Part shown: one piece after another, positions 22,651-37,639 of the stretch
Layout of the letters: the number at the start of each line of letters is the position of its first letter
Numbering within the stretch: the first letter of the stretch is position 1
Assembly (NCBI GenBank): GCA_905250025.1
Contig: CAJNOJ010000175.1
Location: 1 to 64,000, forward strand
DNA from: Adineta ricciae
Lineage: Eukaryota > Rotifera > Eurotatoria > Adinetida > Adinetidae
Length of the DNA: 64,000 nucleotides
Reading direction: 5' to 3'
Notes under the pieces: generated by a model
Database searches by the model: none
What the model saw: the letters and a program-made list of their open reading frames with translations, nothing else
What the model was told of the DNA's origin: nothing
Made by a program: the position numbers and the translations under genes

Positions 22651-23819
22651 TTAACATGTATTCAATGGAGATAAGAATTGTTTTGCAGCTGTTTGAAATC
22701 GCTCACATGTATCGTATTCGTTCAGTGGATCATTGGTCACTTTGAGCAGATCGAAGATGAACGTATCCGAAAAATACTAAAATAGATGAAAATGAGATGG
22801 ATTGAGACAAAACAGTCAACTACCGGCATCAATTCATGATCATTTCGACTGTCATTCATGATTGTTGTTGACATTGTTTCATTGACTAGAGTTGAATCCT
22901 GAAATCGAAATGTAAAGTGACTTGATGATATTGATATTCGTCTTACATTTGTTGACTGTTTACATTGACTTTTCGACGAAATATCTTTGATAGATACAAA
23001 TCCAAGTTCTATTGCTTGTGTCAGCAGATATTCTTTCCCAGTTTTCTTCTCTTGAATAAAACCCTGGGAAGTTAATTCACATTGATCACTGATATGAATC
23101 GCGTTTCGAAATTCACTCAAACAATTGATGATATTTGTCAATGATGAAAATACGTTGTCATACTCAACATCACTCTTGTCATTGACATGAATGATCGGTT
23201 TCGACTCAGTTACTTTGGTCGACAATTCACCGGTGATCAATCCTCGATAAAATGCATCATGGATTGTCATGGACAAATATGAAAATGTTTGAAGCTTAAC
23301 ATAACCCTTCTCGATTGCTTGCCGACACGGAATCATACATTGACGAGTACTATCATAAACTTCATGGATAGTAAGAATAGTCTGAATCGGTGATTGTCTC
23401 GAATGATATTCAATTTGGATTTTATCATCAGTAGTGAATTGAACAAGACCTTTGTTGGCAGCGATATTCTACAAGTGCAAGAATAGAAGCGAACTGAAGA
23501 ATACGCTTGACTTACTAATGGAATCAATCCACCATAACTAAACAGAAAGAAGATTTCTATTTGTTAGGAATCAGAGCGACTCTTCCTACCCATTTCGATA
23601 GTAACCATTGAAAATAATTCCTAAATCTCTCGCTTGTTGTTCACTGATAAAAACTTCGTTCGCTGGATTTAACACACTTTGAATCTGTGGTGCGTCGCAT
23701 TGTTTTCGATTGTATTTCACGAATTTCTCAGTGTTATCAAAGAGATTATTCATTGTTGATATGGTAAGGAAAATCGTTTTTTTGTGACGAGATTCTATTG
23801 GTTTACTGGCCAGCGACAT
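22651..23819 (-). CDS. Plakin-repeat-like protein
   Basis: Five exons (23590-23819, 23516-23537, 22947-23468, 22824-22898, 22651-22776) splice in frame to 324 residues. One exon is only 22 bp. The protein contains several loosely repeated blocks of the kind seen in plakin/plectin repeats, such as AANKGLVQF, QAIEKGYVKL, DAFYRGLITG and TGKEYLLTQAIELGFV. Plakin repeats bind intermediate filaments, but the match here is by pattern only and I do not recognise a specific orthologue. No signal peptide or membrane segment. It is divergent from the helicase gene, with start codons 85 bp apart, so the two may share a promoter. Confidence 0.65.
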
Positions 23820-23904
23820 CTAAAGATACGGAATATTCGAGTGTAAACGAACAAGCAGTTCACGTCATTCCCGCCATTTGTTTCAATAATATATTTATTT
23901 AATC

Positions 23905-26184
<2,280 letters not shown>

Positions 26185-26560
26185 CTCTAGTTGATTTTCT
26201 TTCGAAACAGTGAATGGTGAAAAAACAAGCATTGGTAGATCAAAGAAAGTCACATGTAGAAATAGAACAATCAAAAGCAGATGTAGCTCTCCTTTCTTTT
26301 CTTGTTTATCTATTTAATGATTTTTTTTGTATTTGTTTATGCGAGTTTTTTCTTTTCATTCTCTGAATTACACTTATTCGAGCTTTACTAGCCTACATAT
26401 ACACGTGTGTGTGTGGAAATAGAATAGAAATGGAAAATAACCATTGAGCTATGTTTTTCTCTCTATAGTTAGGATACATGAATATGTTTATTAAGTTAGG
26501 AGTAAGAGAACACGTACAACTAAAAATGAAGATTAACTATTTGATATGCCAAAGTCGTCA
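26185..26560. other. Convergent 3' spacer
   Basis: About 375 bp between the stops of the helicase gene (plus) and the carbonic anhydrase-related gene (minus). It contains a short GT run near 26405. Likely 3' untranslated sequence of both genes. Confidence 0.5.
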
Positions 26561-27844
26561 TTAACTAAAAGAAATAAAGTACTGTTTTTTTTTTGTTGTT
26601 GAAGAAATGAATTTCAGTTTACTTTGATATTGAAGGACATTATTCATCGGTTGGCAGGTTGATGATGACGAAGGAGTTGTTGAGCGAAACCATTGGTGAA
26701 GGCCGATGTTTGTTCGAACGTTCCTATGTACACTTGTTCCAACTACCAACGACCGACGATTTGTCACGAATCGAAGGATATTCGGGAAGAGTGTTTGTAA
26801 ATAAGTACTTAGAATTTGTTGGTATTCATTAAATATGATCCATGTAACGCTTTCAAAGCATCCAGGCCATGTTAAACTACCTTCGTATGTCATATATTCT
26901 GGTGAAAAAGCCATTAATTTTTTTATATCAAGATTATGCAATTCAATATCTGATGGTCGCTGTGTGTTATTCAATAGTTCAGCTTGATGTAAGACGTATC
27001 GTAACTGTTCAGAAGCATCGCCGCCCAACTGAAAAGCAAATGAGAACGTTCTTTTCATTGTATCGAATTGATTGTTGACGATACATACCATGAGCATACT
27101 TGAGACGATGGCAATTCCTTTGGGAGATGTTTGAGCTTGAATGTAACTCTTGTAAAGATCGATATTGTATGCGACAAGTTGAATCTAAACAAAAGATAGG
27201 CAATGTATGGAGTTATGCGAAAGAATTCATACTTCGCCATGAAAAGATCGATTATCTATCTGATGTTCGCTTCCTCGTGGCATGTCGTCGCCTAATAAAG
27301 GTGGTGTTAAACGAATGTAAATTTCAACTGGTCGATATCTGTATTGAAGTGGTCCTCCACCAATCTCAATCTTGCGACTGGAATCCAATGCAATGGTTAT
27401 GTATAAATTACGTCCATCGTTATGAAGAATACCATGTGCCTAGAGACAAACGGATCAAAAGACAAATGAGTTCTCTCCTTTTGTTTGTGAATGAGGAAAA
27501 ACAAACATTTTCACTGTTATTCATATAGATAGGTGTTAATTCATGATCAAAACTTAAATAACGACTTTCAATATTAATCGGTGATTGAAAACGGCCTGCG
27601 TCGCAAAGTGGAAAGTACACTCCCCATAATGCCGGACCACTAACACCATCCGAATAATCCCACCAATTCCATATTTCCGGACGAACTAATGAATTAGCTG
27701 GTTCATTATCGATATTATCTAAACATTTAACGGTCAATGTACATCAATATTTAATCTTTTTTCTCTCTTCAAATCTTTACCTTCACTGATAACTGTTGGG
27801 TAACATTGAGTAAGAATTAATATGCACAAGTATGTGAACATCAT
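26561..27844 (-). CDS. Carbonic anhydrase-related protein (CA10/CA11-like), secreted
   Basis: Five exons (27781-27844, 27507-27718, 27233-27439, 27089-27184, 26561-27028) splice to 348 residues. The first 19 or so residues form a signal peptide. The alpha-carbonic anhydrase fold is clear: WNWWDYSDG, GRFQSPINIES, GGPLQYRYRPVEIYI, RGSEHQIDNRSFHGE, YEGSLTWPGCFESVTWII. At the zinc-ligand positions (His94, His96, His119 of CAII) I read Tyr, Arg and Gln, so the site cannot bind zinc in the usual way and the protein should lack CO2 hydratase activity. Loss of ligands and a WPGCFE loop match the CARP X/XI group, which act as secreted binding partners (for neurexin in vertebrates). The C-terminal 70 residues are poorly conserved, and an unrecognised intron there is possible. 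Confidence 0.85.
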
Positions 27845-28382
27845 GTCTTGCCACTATGTTTAATCAAATCAAACTGATCTCTGATCGTGTTGTTCACACA
27901 TCTTTATTTCAATTAGCATAGGCAATGAGCAGGACCGTGCCGTTGCCATCTTCCTATCATATTCTATTCTCTTATCATGCCTCATGTTTTTCTTCCTATG
28001 CGAGAATTCTAACAATATGAATTTCTCGTCAATTTCTGAATTGTCTCTCACTCTCTCGTAGAAATTGTTGTAAACTGACATTTTATGCCTTTCGGCTATT
28101 CTAATTGAATCCATGACCGAGACGATGATGCTTATAGTGTATTGACACGACTGATTGATACAGTTGTGTTTGACGTGCATGCTTTGATCTCCTATCAACT
28201 TTTCTTCTTTTTTTTTCTCTTTCTGTCAATGATAATTAGTTCAATAAACTTGTCGAAAGAAGAAGCGCTACAATTTTCAACTTGCTCATTCTTTCGTGAG
28301 CATCAAATTACCATACGATTTCTTTATTGCCTTCGGATATGTAATCAATAAGACGAAAAACGGTTCATGCTAATATGAAGTA
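27845..28382. other. Spacer between CARP and B-box/LRR genes
   Basis: About 540 bp of AT-rich sequence upstream of the CARP start and downstream of the B-box/LRR stop. No supported reading frame. Confidence 0.5.
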
Positions 28383-30386
28383 TTAGGAAGAAATTATAAT
28401 ACGTTGACTGAGTCGTGAAGATTGATGGACAAAATCTTGTATTAGGTTACCGATTGGATTATGATGGAGACTGAGTCTCATCAGTGTCTATTAAAGAACA
28501 TACCTCAACTGGAAAGAAAAAATCGCATGTCTTTACCGTATTTTGCTGTAGTGCATCGATCAGTTGCTGAGCACCATGGCTACCAATTTGATTGTAGGCG
28601 AGGTAGAGCGTACTCAATGTCTATTTGAAAATAGAATATATTTAGCAGACTTTGGACAAGAGAAATTGCTGGTTACTCTGTTATGCATGAGAGCATTTGC
28701 GAAGCTTTGAGCGCTCTGATCACCGAGTTTGTTCGAACAAAGATTTAGTATGGTCAACGCCTATGAAGATACAGTATCGCCCAAAACATGCGTACAAGAT
28801 CAGGAAGAGTACCGTATTATGAACAAGGACATTAGCCAAATGTTGAGCTCCTTGATCCCCGATGTTGGCTTCAGACAGATGGATGATTGATAATTTCTAC
28901 AGAAGTAAAGTGGAGAAAAGACAAGATTAGACATACTATGACGATAACCTTGTTTTGTGCGAGAGCATCAGCAAGATATTGTGCACCTTGATCACCGACT
29001 CGATTTCCCGAAAGATGAAGGATTTCCAGTGTCTGTTCAATAGTATAAATGGATAATGATGATGAAATTAATCGATTGTATCTAATACTTGATTTCTAGT
29101 AAGCACATCAGCAAGTTGTTGAATACCTTGATCAGTAATTCGGTTACAACTGAGATCGAGTGTTCTTAAAGTCTACACACAAAGGAAGTGTTTTTGAATG
29201 TTGTTACTTTGATTTTATGTACTTTATTTTGATTAAGAGTGTCAACCAGATGTTGCAATCCATCGTCGCTTATTCGATTTTTGTGTAAGGAAAGTTCTAC
29301 TATTGTCTGCAAGTTAGACGAAGAGAAAATGAATAAGAACATAGTAAAAAAAACACCTTGGATTGTTACCGGATTTTGTGCAAGGATGATGGAAAGACTT
29401 TCTGCTCCTTGATCGTCGATTCGATTCTCTATCAGACGAAGTTCCATCAATTTCTATGTACATATCAACAGAATGATTCACGAAGGACAAAACATCATTA
29501 TATTCACATTATTGTTTTGCAATGCTTCATTTATGAGTTGTACATCTCGATCCGTCAATAGTCCCATACTGATTGTCCATTGCCGCGCATCCTGGTGATC
29601 GGCAATGAAATTTTCCAATTCAGGATGATGATAAACGATCTTATCTTTTGTGTGATGTGAAGTTACAGTCACTCGTGCATAATGTCGAATTAATTCTCTT
29701 ATTTGTGCGATATTTTCAAGACTTATTCCTTCAGTGTTATATTGGTGCGTGATCGGCTTTCGTAACCTTCCTAAGATTTCATTCACTCGTTTGATATGAA
29801 TAAGAAAACGTTGTTTTGCACGTAACGAGTTCATCTGATCATCGCATGTCCGACGAGTATGAAACAGTTGCTTTTGAGTGTGTAAACCTTCGGCTTCATT
29901 TTGTATTCGAGTTCGATATTTGTCCACGTCTTTCGTTTCGATTATTTCAGTCTTTTCAATTTCCTCCATGATCTGCCGTTCATATTCTTCAATAATCTTT
30001 TTTAAAGTGGTCATTGCTCCACTGACTTCTTCCTTTATCGTTTTATGACTAATGTCACTACTTTTAGACAATTCATCACTTTCACTGGTTTTTATATTCA
30101 AGGATGCTTCAGCATCGATTAAACCTTCGTCAATCTGAACAATGAACACAACAATACTTGCTGAGAATGAAAAAGAACTGAACTTTACCTTCGTTTGTAA
30201 TCTTGTTGCCAGTCTGTCAATGGCATCAGTGGGATGATTTCGATGTTTATCGAGCATACAATCCTTGCAAACAAACGTATCACAATAATAACACCACTTG
30301 TGCAATTTTTCATCAGGATGTTCTTCACAATCGATCAATTCATCAAGTTTTCCTTCTACACGACACTTAATTGCATCTTCTGACAT
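28383..30386 (-). CDS. B-box/coiled-coil protein with exon-encoded LRRs
   Basis: Start exon 30189-30386 carries one B-box zinc finger (CEEHPDEKLHKWCYYCD, CKDCMLDKHRNHP). Exon 29508-30134 gives a long coiled coil of about 209 residues. Seven LRR exons of exactly 84 bp, phase 0, follow: 29370-29453, 29223-29306, 29089-29172, 28949-29032, 28813-28896, 28677-28760, 28537-28620. A last exon 28383-28487 starts with half an LRR (TLMRLSLHHNPIGN) and ends the protein. Total 505 residues. There is no RING, unlike the paralogous gene at 8.9-18.6 kb, so it may not be a ligase on its own; it could pair with RING-bearing paralogues through the coiled coil. The end was chosen because a 49-bp intron after 28537 recovers a further LRR, whereas read-through gives unrelated sequence. 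Confidence 0.8.
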
Positions 30387-30724
30387 CTTAAGTGAATCGA
30401 TCTAAATTTGAGAAATGTTTTGATTTAAAATGCATTCAACGACAATATGCACATTTCGGGGAAAAATGTTCGGTATGAAGCCACAGAAAAAGATTTTAAA
30501 CAACAGATAAATTTTCTTATCACCTACAACAACAAAAGACCGCTAAGATAATGTGCCTGTCGCTCTTATCAGCTCACCAACTAGATCCAAAATAACCATC
30601 TTGCACCAATTTTAATAAAAGAATTTTGTCTTATAAAAAATATTCATTCTTGCCTGATATCGGAAAGATATATTAATAAAAGGCAAAAAAATGACACATA
30701 GATTTCAATCTGACACAGAAACAG
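30387..30724. other. Short spacer, no gene seen
   Basis: About 340 bp between the B-box/LRR start and the galactosyltransferase stop. AT-rich; no supported reading frame. Confidence 0.5.
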
Positions 30725-32292
30725 TTAGGTACCGTTCCGAGATGCTGTACTTGCTTCACTTCCTGCAGATATCCTTTCATCACTTTCATTCAACGAAGAC
30801 AGTCGACGTTCACTTCCTGCAGATATCCTTTCATCACTTTCATTCAACGAAGACAGTCGACGTTCACTTCCTTCGACATCAACATTCACTTTTAGATGAA
30901 TAACACTCGATCGTTGTTTCACATCAACAATCTCTACCAGCGAATCGATCTGCTTATACCCATCACCATCCATTCGAACAGTTGACCATGCTAACAGGTT
31001 GAAACGAGCATCATTCCGATGACCATGTGGATGAGGAAGAGCTAAATCATACACAACTAAACAAAAATGATCAACTAACATTCTCTACTTACCAGCATAC
31101 ACAGTAACAGCATCGACAGGTCGTACGACACACACACGTCGTTGGATCATTCTTAGCGATAGATCATCATCTTCACCACCCCAACCCCAGTACAAGTTCG
31201 AAAATCCATTCACCTGTCGGTACATGTCTGGTGTTAACAACAACACTCCACCAATCAAAAACTCGTAGTAACGTGAATAGCCACGCTTGCTACCGATTTG
31301 ACGAACACGTACAGTTGTGTGCTTTGGATGAGTAGGCTCACAGACATAGTAGTTGCCATCATTCTCTGGAATCAAGTCCACATCATGTAAAATGAGACAG
31401 GTGATGTTCAACGATTTCTGATTTTCGATGTAGCGAACACCAGCATTGAGTAAACGACCCTTGTTGAATCGATCACTTCGTGGATGTATCTAGACGAGAA
31501 ACGCAAAAGTGAAAAAAAAACACACAGGTTATTCATTCGGAATTGACTCAATGCATACAAATACGACTACTACCATGAAATCTATCAAGTGCAGGTATTT
31601 CTTGTCAACTAATGGTAAACATATACTTTGCAATCACACCAACAAATACAAACCTGTTCGGCGAGAAGAACTGTGTATGTGAGAAGCTGTCGCCGAGCGA
31701 ATGCGTGGATGTTGAAGATGAATGCCTTGGCATTGAAGTCGCGTCCTTGCAATGGAATCAGTATGGCAGTTCGTTGAGCTGAGATCACTCCGACAGGATG
31801 CCACAGTCCGTTTTTGTATTCATAGGGGATGTTCTCAAATGTCACATTCGTAGCGAATGGTGTTTGCAGAGGTTTTGTTTTGTTGTTAGTGTTCATAGGA
31901 AGAGTCTTTTGATAGAAATTGTCGATATCATCGAAAGTGATATTAGAATATGGAGTGACTAATACAAACGACCCTCGAAGGTGTTGAGAATGTCGAGGAT
32001 GGAACTTCGAAAGATCCTTTTTCGGTTCAGCGAGTTTATATGATCGACATGAGATCGATGTTCGCATTGCAAACTCGTGATATGGAACCAACAAATAGTA
32101 TGGTGGAATGGTTGATAACTGAGCTGAAGCGTTGCTGTTCGATTGATCACAATCGGGTGATGAATGATAGATGAATGAGATCATACTTTCTTGTCTCATG
32201 TGAAACGCGATTGTGAAGGTGACGAAGCATATCAGGGCGATGGAAATAGCCAAAGATGATCGAGGAGCTCGGCGCCAATGGATTTTACGCAT
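30725..32292 (-). CDS. Beta-1,4-galactosyltransferase family protein
   Basis: Three exons (31654-32292, 31093-31489, 30725-31056) splice to 455 residues. Residues 10-30 form a signal-anchor helix, giving the type II Golgi topology of the family. The catalytic domain shows GRDFNAKAF and the LLAEQ edge, RFNKGRLLNAG, the metal-binding LHDVDLIPENDGNYY, and the acceptor/donor motif WGWGGEDDDL. These enzymes transfer galactose (or GalNAc) from the UDP sugar to terminal GlcNAc on glycoproteins or glycolipids in a Mn2+-dependent reaction. A C-terminal tail of about 55 residues beyond the catalytic domain is Ser/Glu/Arg-rich and contains two perfect 18-residue repeats encoded by a 54-bp tandem duplication. 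Which B4GALT subtype it represents is not clear. Confidence 0.88.
30757..30864. repeat. 54-bp tandem repeat, two copies, in coding DNA
   Basis: Two adjacent identical 54-bp units (30757-30810 and 30811-30864) inside the last exon of the galactosyltransferase gene, keeping frame and adding 18 residues (SERRLSSLNESDERISAG). A few further bases of a third unit follow. Recent slippage or unequal exchange is likely. Confidence 0.9.
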
Positions 32293-35200
32293 GTCTGAAA
32301 GAAGAAAAAGCTAGAGACATGTTCATGATACTGTATGATTTGTAACTGCAACACTGTATATTGCCTGAAGTAAAGAAGTTGACATTCTCCTTTCATTTCA
32401 ATGCAAAAAAAGAATGCACCTGAGACTCGAGTTCAGATGAAAGGAAAGGAAAGAAAAGAAAAGTACACTTTTCGAGTATGAGTAAGAAAGAACGAATCCT
32501 TTGAAACGAAAATGAAAACAGTTGGACGAAAGAGACCAACTCTTCTCTCCTTTTTATTTTTTTTCGTCGTTTGTCCGCTCCACAAACGAATGCAGAAGTT
32601 TTAATCGAAAAAGACAAATCATTCAGAATATAATTGTATGAGTTATGTATTCGTCTCATAGAGTGAATGCGATCGTCGAACACCATGAAATGATTGACGA
32701 TGCATGAGGTCCTGTTGGGGCAGAACAGATTGACATTTGTTCTTTGATTTTGAACCTTGAAGAGAATCTGTGTATTTTAAGTATAAGTGAATATTCTGGT
32801 GTCTTTCGTTTGTGATAATTGAAAAAAAAATCGAATTGATACTCTTAGGAGTTTGTTCCGATGAAGTGGTTTAATGTGAATACTGAGATGTTGATCCATT
32901 AGTTGTGATTGAAATTAGCCTACTGTGAATTATGTCGAAATTGAAAATTTCACACACTCTTAACCCTTAAAAGCCGAAGAGGGTTTTTGTGAAATGGAGA
33001 AAGAATTAATCACATAAATAGAGAGTTTAGACCCCCAATATGCACAAGCCGTGGTTGGAAGTGCTGGGTGGGACTAAAAAATTTTTCCACCCAGACGACC
33101 TGGGTGAAGTATGATCGTTATAAATTTTTGCTTGGGTGATCCTGTTATATGGATCAGGATCACTGTAAGTTCATGCTGATGAAATTTTAAGATATCTCTA
33201 ATTATCTATAGAGCGAAAATTTGCGAATAACCCTGAGGATTATGCCGAAAAGTTCCCATAAAATGGCACTTTTTTATACCTTCAAAACACCTTAGTAGAA
33301 GAGTTTTATATTATAGTTTAGAATTATTTCTAGTGATATTACTCGAAATCCACGTTGCATATATCATCAAACAGAAATATCCAAGTAACCAATTATGGTT
33401 GAAAAGTCACACACTTTAAAAGCTACACTTTCGTGTCTGACCACTATTTTGATACGATTTTTTTCTTATGATACTATCACTCGGGCTGTTCTCATTCGAC
33501 AAAATAGTTGCTCTTGTGGATACGACTTAATTTCTTCGTTCTATAGCCATTAATGCAATGTCCCTTGGAAGGGACGTTTCGGCTTTTAAGGGTTAAGTTC
33601 TCTCTTATAGCTCAGAGACATCTGAGAAAGCTTTGGTCATCACTCATAAAGACATGTAGTGAAAAATAATAGAAATTTCTCAACTCTGTATACTATATTG
33701 ATAACATACTGGTTGTCGATCACATCAAATCTCGGTCTATCATAGACTATAACACTAAGCATCTCAGTTTTAGTTTTCTTTCGCTTAGAAGAATGCTGCT
33801 ATTTGAATTCATCTATCTGACGTTCAAATTAACCACTGACCACATGACGAACACTTACTGACTATGAATTATAAAACTTCGATCCTTTGTTATAGTTTTG
33901 AGATGTTTCATGATGAGTATTTTCTCTCTGGTATTCATAAAACTCTTCTGATGAAAATATCATCGGTGTGAAGCTAGTGCTAGAAAACCATGAAGAGAAT
34001 TTTACCTGGATTTTTCTTTTTATTCGTCGTGTGTTCGCTGTATAAATGAATGTTCTCTTTAATCTCGAATCATGAGAAGAATTTATGCTTAGTTATGAGT
34101 GAATGAATATTCTATTGTCTTTTGTTTATAATAATTGGAAGAAATGGAAATAATATTCTTGATAATATATAATTTATTAAGATGAATCGATGTAACCGCT
34201 GAGATTTTGATGTTTACAATTCTATCATGTAATTTCTAGTGATCCTCGAATACCTGGGTAGTATCTGTGATGCTTCTGTAGGAATTTATAAACCGTATAT
34301 TCGCAATAGTTAAAATATAACTTTGACTATCGTGACTGGTATTTTTGCTGAAAAAAAAATTCTGCTTACTGTACGATGATTCTTGGATGATAAATATCCA
34401 CTCTCGATGTTGAAGTTAGAAATCATTTTGTTTTAAAGTCAAACTTTTGTACCAATTTTAGTCAATATTCGTCGTCAAAAAAAGGATGCTCGTTGTATTT
34501 CTAAACGGATGTTGCGTCATCATATTAGAAGAGTGGTGATATGTTTTTTTTTGTCACAGATTGATGCACATATAACGCATCAGTACAGAGTAGTTTGATA
34601 TTTAATCATAGTGGTAATAAAATCGATGGACAGTCATGCTACTTCTTTCGATGAGGGTTATGCATATCATTGCCCAGTAAAAGTATTCATGATGCAAATC
34701 TGTAGTCATCAAATAAAGAAAAGATTTAGGTCAATCCATTTTAAAGGTTAATTTTATTTTTGTTGCGATTGAGTGCAAGATGAAGAATCTAAAGCCCACG
34801 CTTACAGAATGTAGGGTAGTCATCATGCTAGCCACTCTATGATCATTCTTTGCGTCGGACTTTTCCTTATTGAATATTACTTCTATCCTATTCATCAAGT
34901 GAATTTCGTCCTTTGTGATTGAAAACTATCCAAATCCTTTATTGATATTCCATTCATTATAGTCCTCGATTTTCATTTAACCAAACGTTAAAATCAATTG
35001 TCATATTAAATATTCCTTCAGCCATCTTTTTTTTAACGTACATATCAAATGAGTTATTCCCGATCGATAGAATATATATATTCTCCTTCAACAACAATGT
35101 CCTTTGCTGATTCGTCACTAATATCTACATGCAATTGTTATCAATCGATATTTACTCTCGTTAAAGATCATATTTCGCATTCTGTTAAAAATACGAACAG

Positions 35201-35817
35201 AATGAATATAAATTATAACGTGCTTTCAGTTAGATTATGATTGTTGATTGCAACTCAACACCTATCACGCGTGAATCTCCAGCAACTTGAATTGTCTTTA
35301 CAAAAGAGATGTCTTTTCCCTCCGCGTTCTGTACCATTAAGTAAATTAGAAACCAGAAAGTTTAGCTTCAACCAATATGATGAATTGTCGTACGCATTTT
35401 GATGATTGTTTTTACATATTAAGAGCGAGGGTAACGTTTTTTCTCTTTTTTTTTCCTTCTATAACACATCCAGTGATCAATGAGTGTAAGCGTTTTTTCA
35501 CTAGTAACTCGTGTACATACGCCAAGGGCGATGACAAAAAGAAAAGGATGAAAAAGTTTTTTCTCTTCAGATTCCTAATCGAATGTTTGCTCTAGTTTTG
35601 GTAAAAAGCAGACGACAAGTATTGACAGTTTGTTTTTGTTGAGCGTTGGTTATTAGACTAGAAAGATAGATTTTTTTTTCTATCAGTCGTTTGAACGTCG
35701 ATGCATTGTTGTTTTGTAAGGCATTTGTGTTGCTTTTGCTACGAAAGGATGATTAATCGTGCAAAACATTTTCTTTTCTCTATTTTAAAGATACGAATCG
35801 ATCTTCATTGATTTATT
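32293..35817. other. Large AT-rich intergenic region
   Basis: About 3.5 kb between the divergent galactosyltransferase and MFSD8-like genes. Apart from the MITE at 32964-33592 I see no gene or repeat. Short open frames here are AT-rich and lack any recognisable protein pattern. Confidence 0.5.
32964..33592. mobile_element. piggyBac-type MITE
   Basis: A 629-bp element with perfect 15-bp terminal inverted repeats (CCCTTAAAAGCCGAA at 32964-32978 and its complement at 33578-33592), flanked on both sides by TTAA (32960-32963 and 33593-33596). A TTAA target duplication and termini starting CCC are the hallmarks of piggyBac transposition. There is no transposase reading frame, so the element is non-autonomous. 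A further palindrome (GTCCCTT/AAGGGAC) lies just inside the right end, and CACCCAG/CTGGGTG arms occur inside. Confidence 0.85.
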
Positions 35818-37542
35818 ATGGCTATAAATAATCCACAAGCAACGTTAGAAAAAGAGGCCGATGCTCTTCAAGATTCTCGTCCAGTTCGAGTAAATTCTTC
35901 TAGAATAAATCAGCTATCAAATGACACTACAGATCTGTTAACACCTGATCAACAACGCGAACGAATTCTAACCTTATTTGTCATTGCGTTGATCTCCCTT
36001 TTAACAGGTAAACAAATTTGTGTTCGAACTACTGCTTCAATCAAAACTCATTTCGATTAGGAATTGATTATGCGATTATTCTACCCACGGCCTGGAATTA
36101 TGTTCGACAATTCATACAGCATCATTATGCCGGTTTTACTATTGGCATTCTTCTGTCCGTCTTTGCTTTATCGGGTGCAATAGCTGGAATCATCTTTGGT
36201 TATCTGGACGATATCGGTGTATCGTTAAAACGATTAATTTTAGTTGGAATATCATGTTTAATTATTGGCAATATATTCTATTTTATTGGTTTTAATATAT
36301 ATGTTGTGATTCTTTCGCGATTAATAGCCGGTATTGGCATGGGTTTAGTCGTAAGAACAAAACTATTAGAAATGATGTCAATCGATTAACATGTGTTTGG
36401 TCTTTTTTTTTTCTTTTATTAGCCGCCACTGTTAGCAGAAATATCGAGAAGATCAACACCAGAGACACGAACACAACTATTTGCAAAAATACTCGGTAAA
36501 AACATAAGATCTGAAAAGTATATTCAATACTTTTGATATTCTAGGTTGTCGTCAGATTGGTCTGTTTCTCGGACCTTGTTTCACTGTTCTTCTCAAACAA
36601 TTCGATTTCAAATTATTCGGTCTACCCGTAACAATGCACAATGCCCCTGGTTTACTCATGGCTACATTATGGTTCATTGTGATTCTGCTCACAATGTGTT
36701 TCTTCTATGATGCACCGATAAGAGTTGTAAGTTCAAATAAATTTCTTACAAAAAATAACACAATTATTTCTGTCTAAGCATGATGCACAATCGTTGTCAA
36801 ATATAATCAAAAACAATTCATTCTGTCAAGCATGTCAACAGTGTGGCAAACTTTGCAAAAATCCTGTCATTCTGGTATTGAATGTCATGCAGATCGTAAT
36901 TTTCCTCCATGTTTCCGTCTTTCTTTTGAAAAAAAGGTACTTCTCATCACTTCGTTCATCGCTTATTTTAATCAAACAGCACTTGAAACTGCCTTAACTC
37001 CATTCACCAATCAGCAGTTCAATTGGGGCGAACTCGAAATCTCATTTTTATTTGCCGTCGCCGGTGTTGAAATAGTCATTGTTTATATTGGCCTGCACTA
37101 TATCTCAAAAAAAGTGCGCGATCAGACTATTCTCGCCTTCGCTTACGTAACTCTAACCTTTGCTTGTCTTATCGCTGTGGTTATCCTACCATTCTCCAAA
37201 GTTGGTTCAACAAAATTCCTGCCGATCTTTCTGTTATTCGTCGCATTGGACATTTTCTCGTTGCCGTTGATTGCTGTCACGACTACGACTTTGTACACTC
37301 GAGAAGTCGACAAAGAACAACAAGGTATCGGCCAAGGCATTCAACGTTCCGTTGTGAACATTGGCACTATTGTTGGTCCATTATACGCAGGCGCTTTATT
37401 GAAAACAACGTGGATAATGCTTGTGGTTATGCTTGCTATCATTCTAATTGCAACAGTTTTAGTTTTGTGCACCTATCGATCGTTTCGTTCGAGAACGAAC
37501 GATGAATTCGAAGCATTAATTCCATCTGTAGATGAGAATTGA
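35818..37542 (+). CDS. Major facilitator superfamily transporter, MFSD8 (CLN7)-like
   Basis: Six exons (35818-36007, 36061-36350, 36423-36495, 36545-36726, 36779-36895, 36937-37542) splice to 485 residues with about 12 hydrophobic helices. The first helix pair reads IDYAIILPTAWNYVRQF, followed by GFTIGILLSVFALSGAIAG and the MFS loop region, LSRLIAGIGMGLV and GLFLGPCF. The second half (FNQTALETALTPF, GVEIVIVYIGLHYISKK) resembles MFSD8, a lysosomal membrane protein mutated in human CLN7 disease and reported to act as a chloride channel/transporter. The cytosolic N-terminus is about 50 residues. A central loop carries a cluster of Cys residues (FCQACQQCGKLC). Subfamily assignment is by pattern and moderately sure. 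Confidence 0.78.
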
Positions 37543-37639
37543 GATGAAGAGAACAAAAAAAAAATGTTTATTGTTGTTCGTATATAAGAAAAAAAAAATT
37601 TTAAGAAACAAAGAAGATGCGAAGAAAGAGAAAAGGAGT

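Noticed and set aside
30691-30903. Plus-strand open frame with internal repeats
   Set aside because: Its repeats are the antisense reading of the 54-bp tandem duplication in the galactosyltransferase exon.
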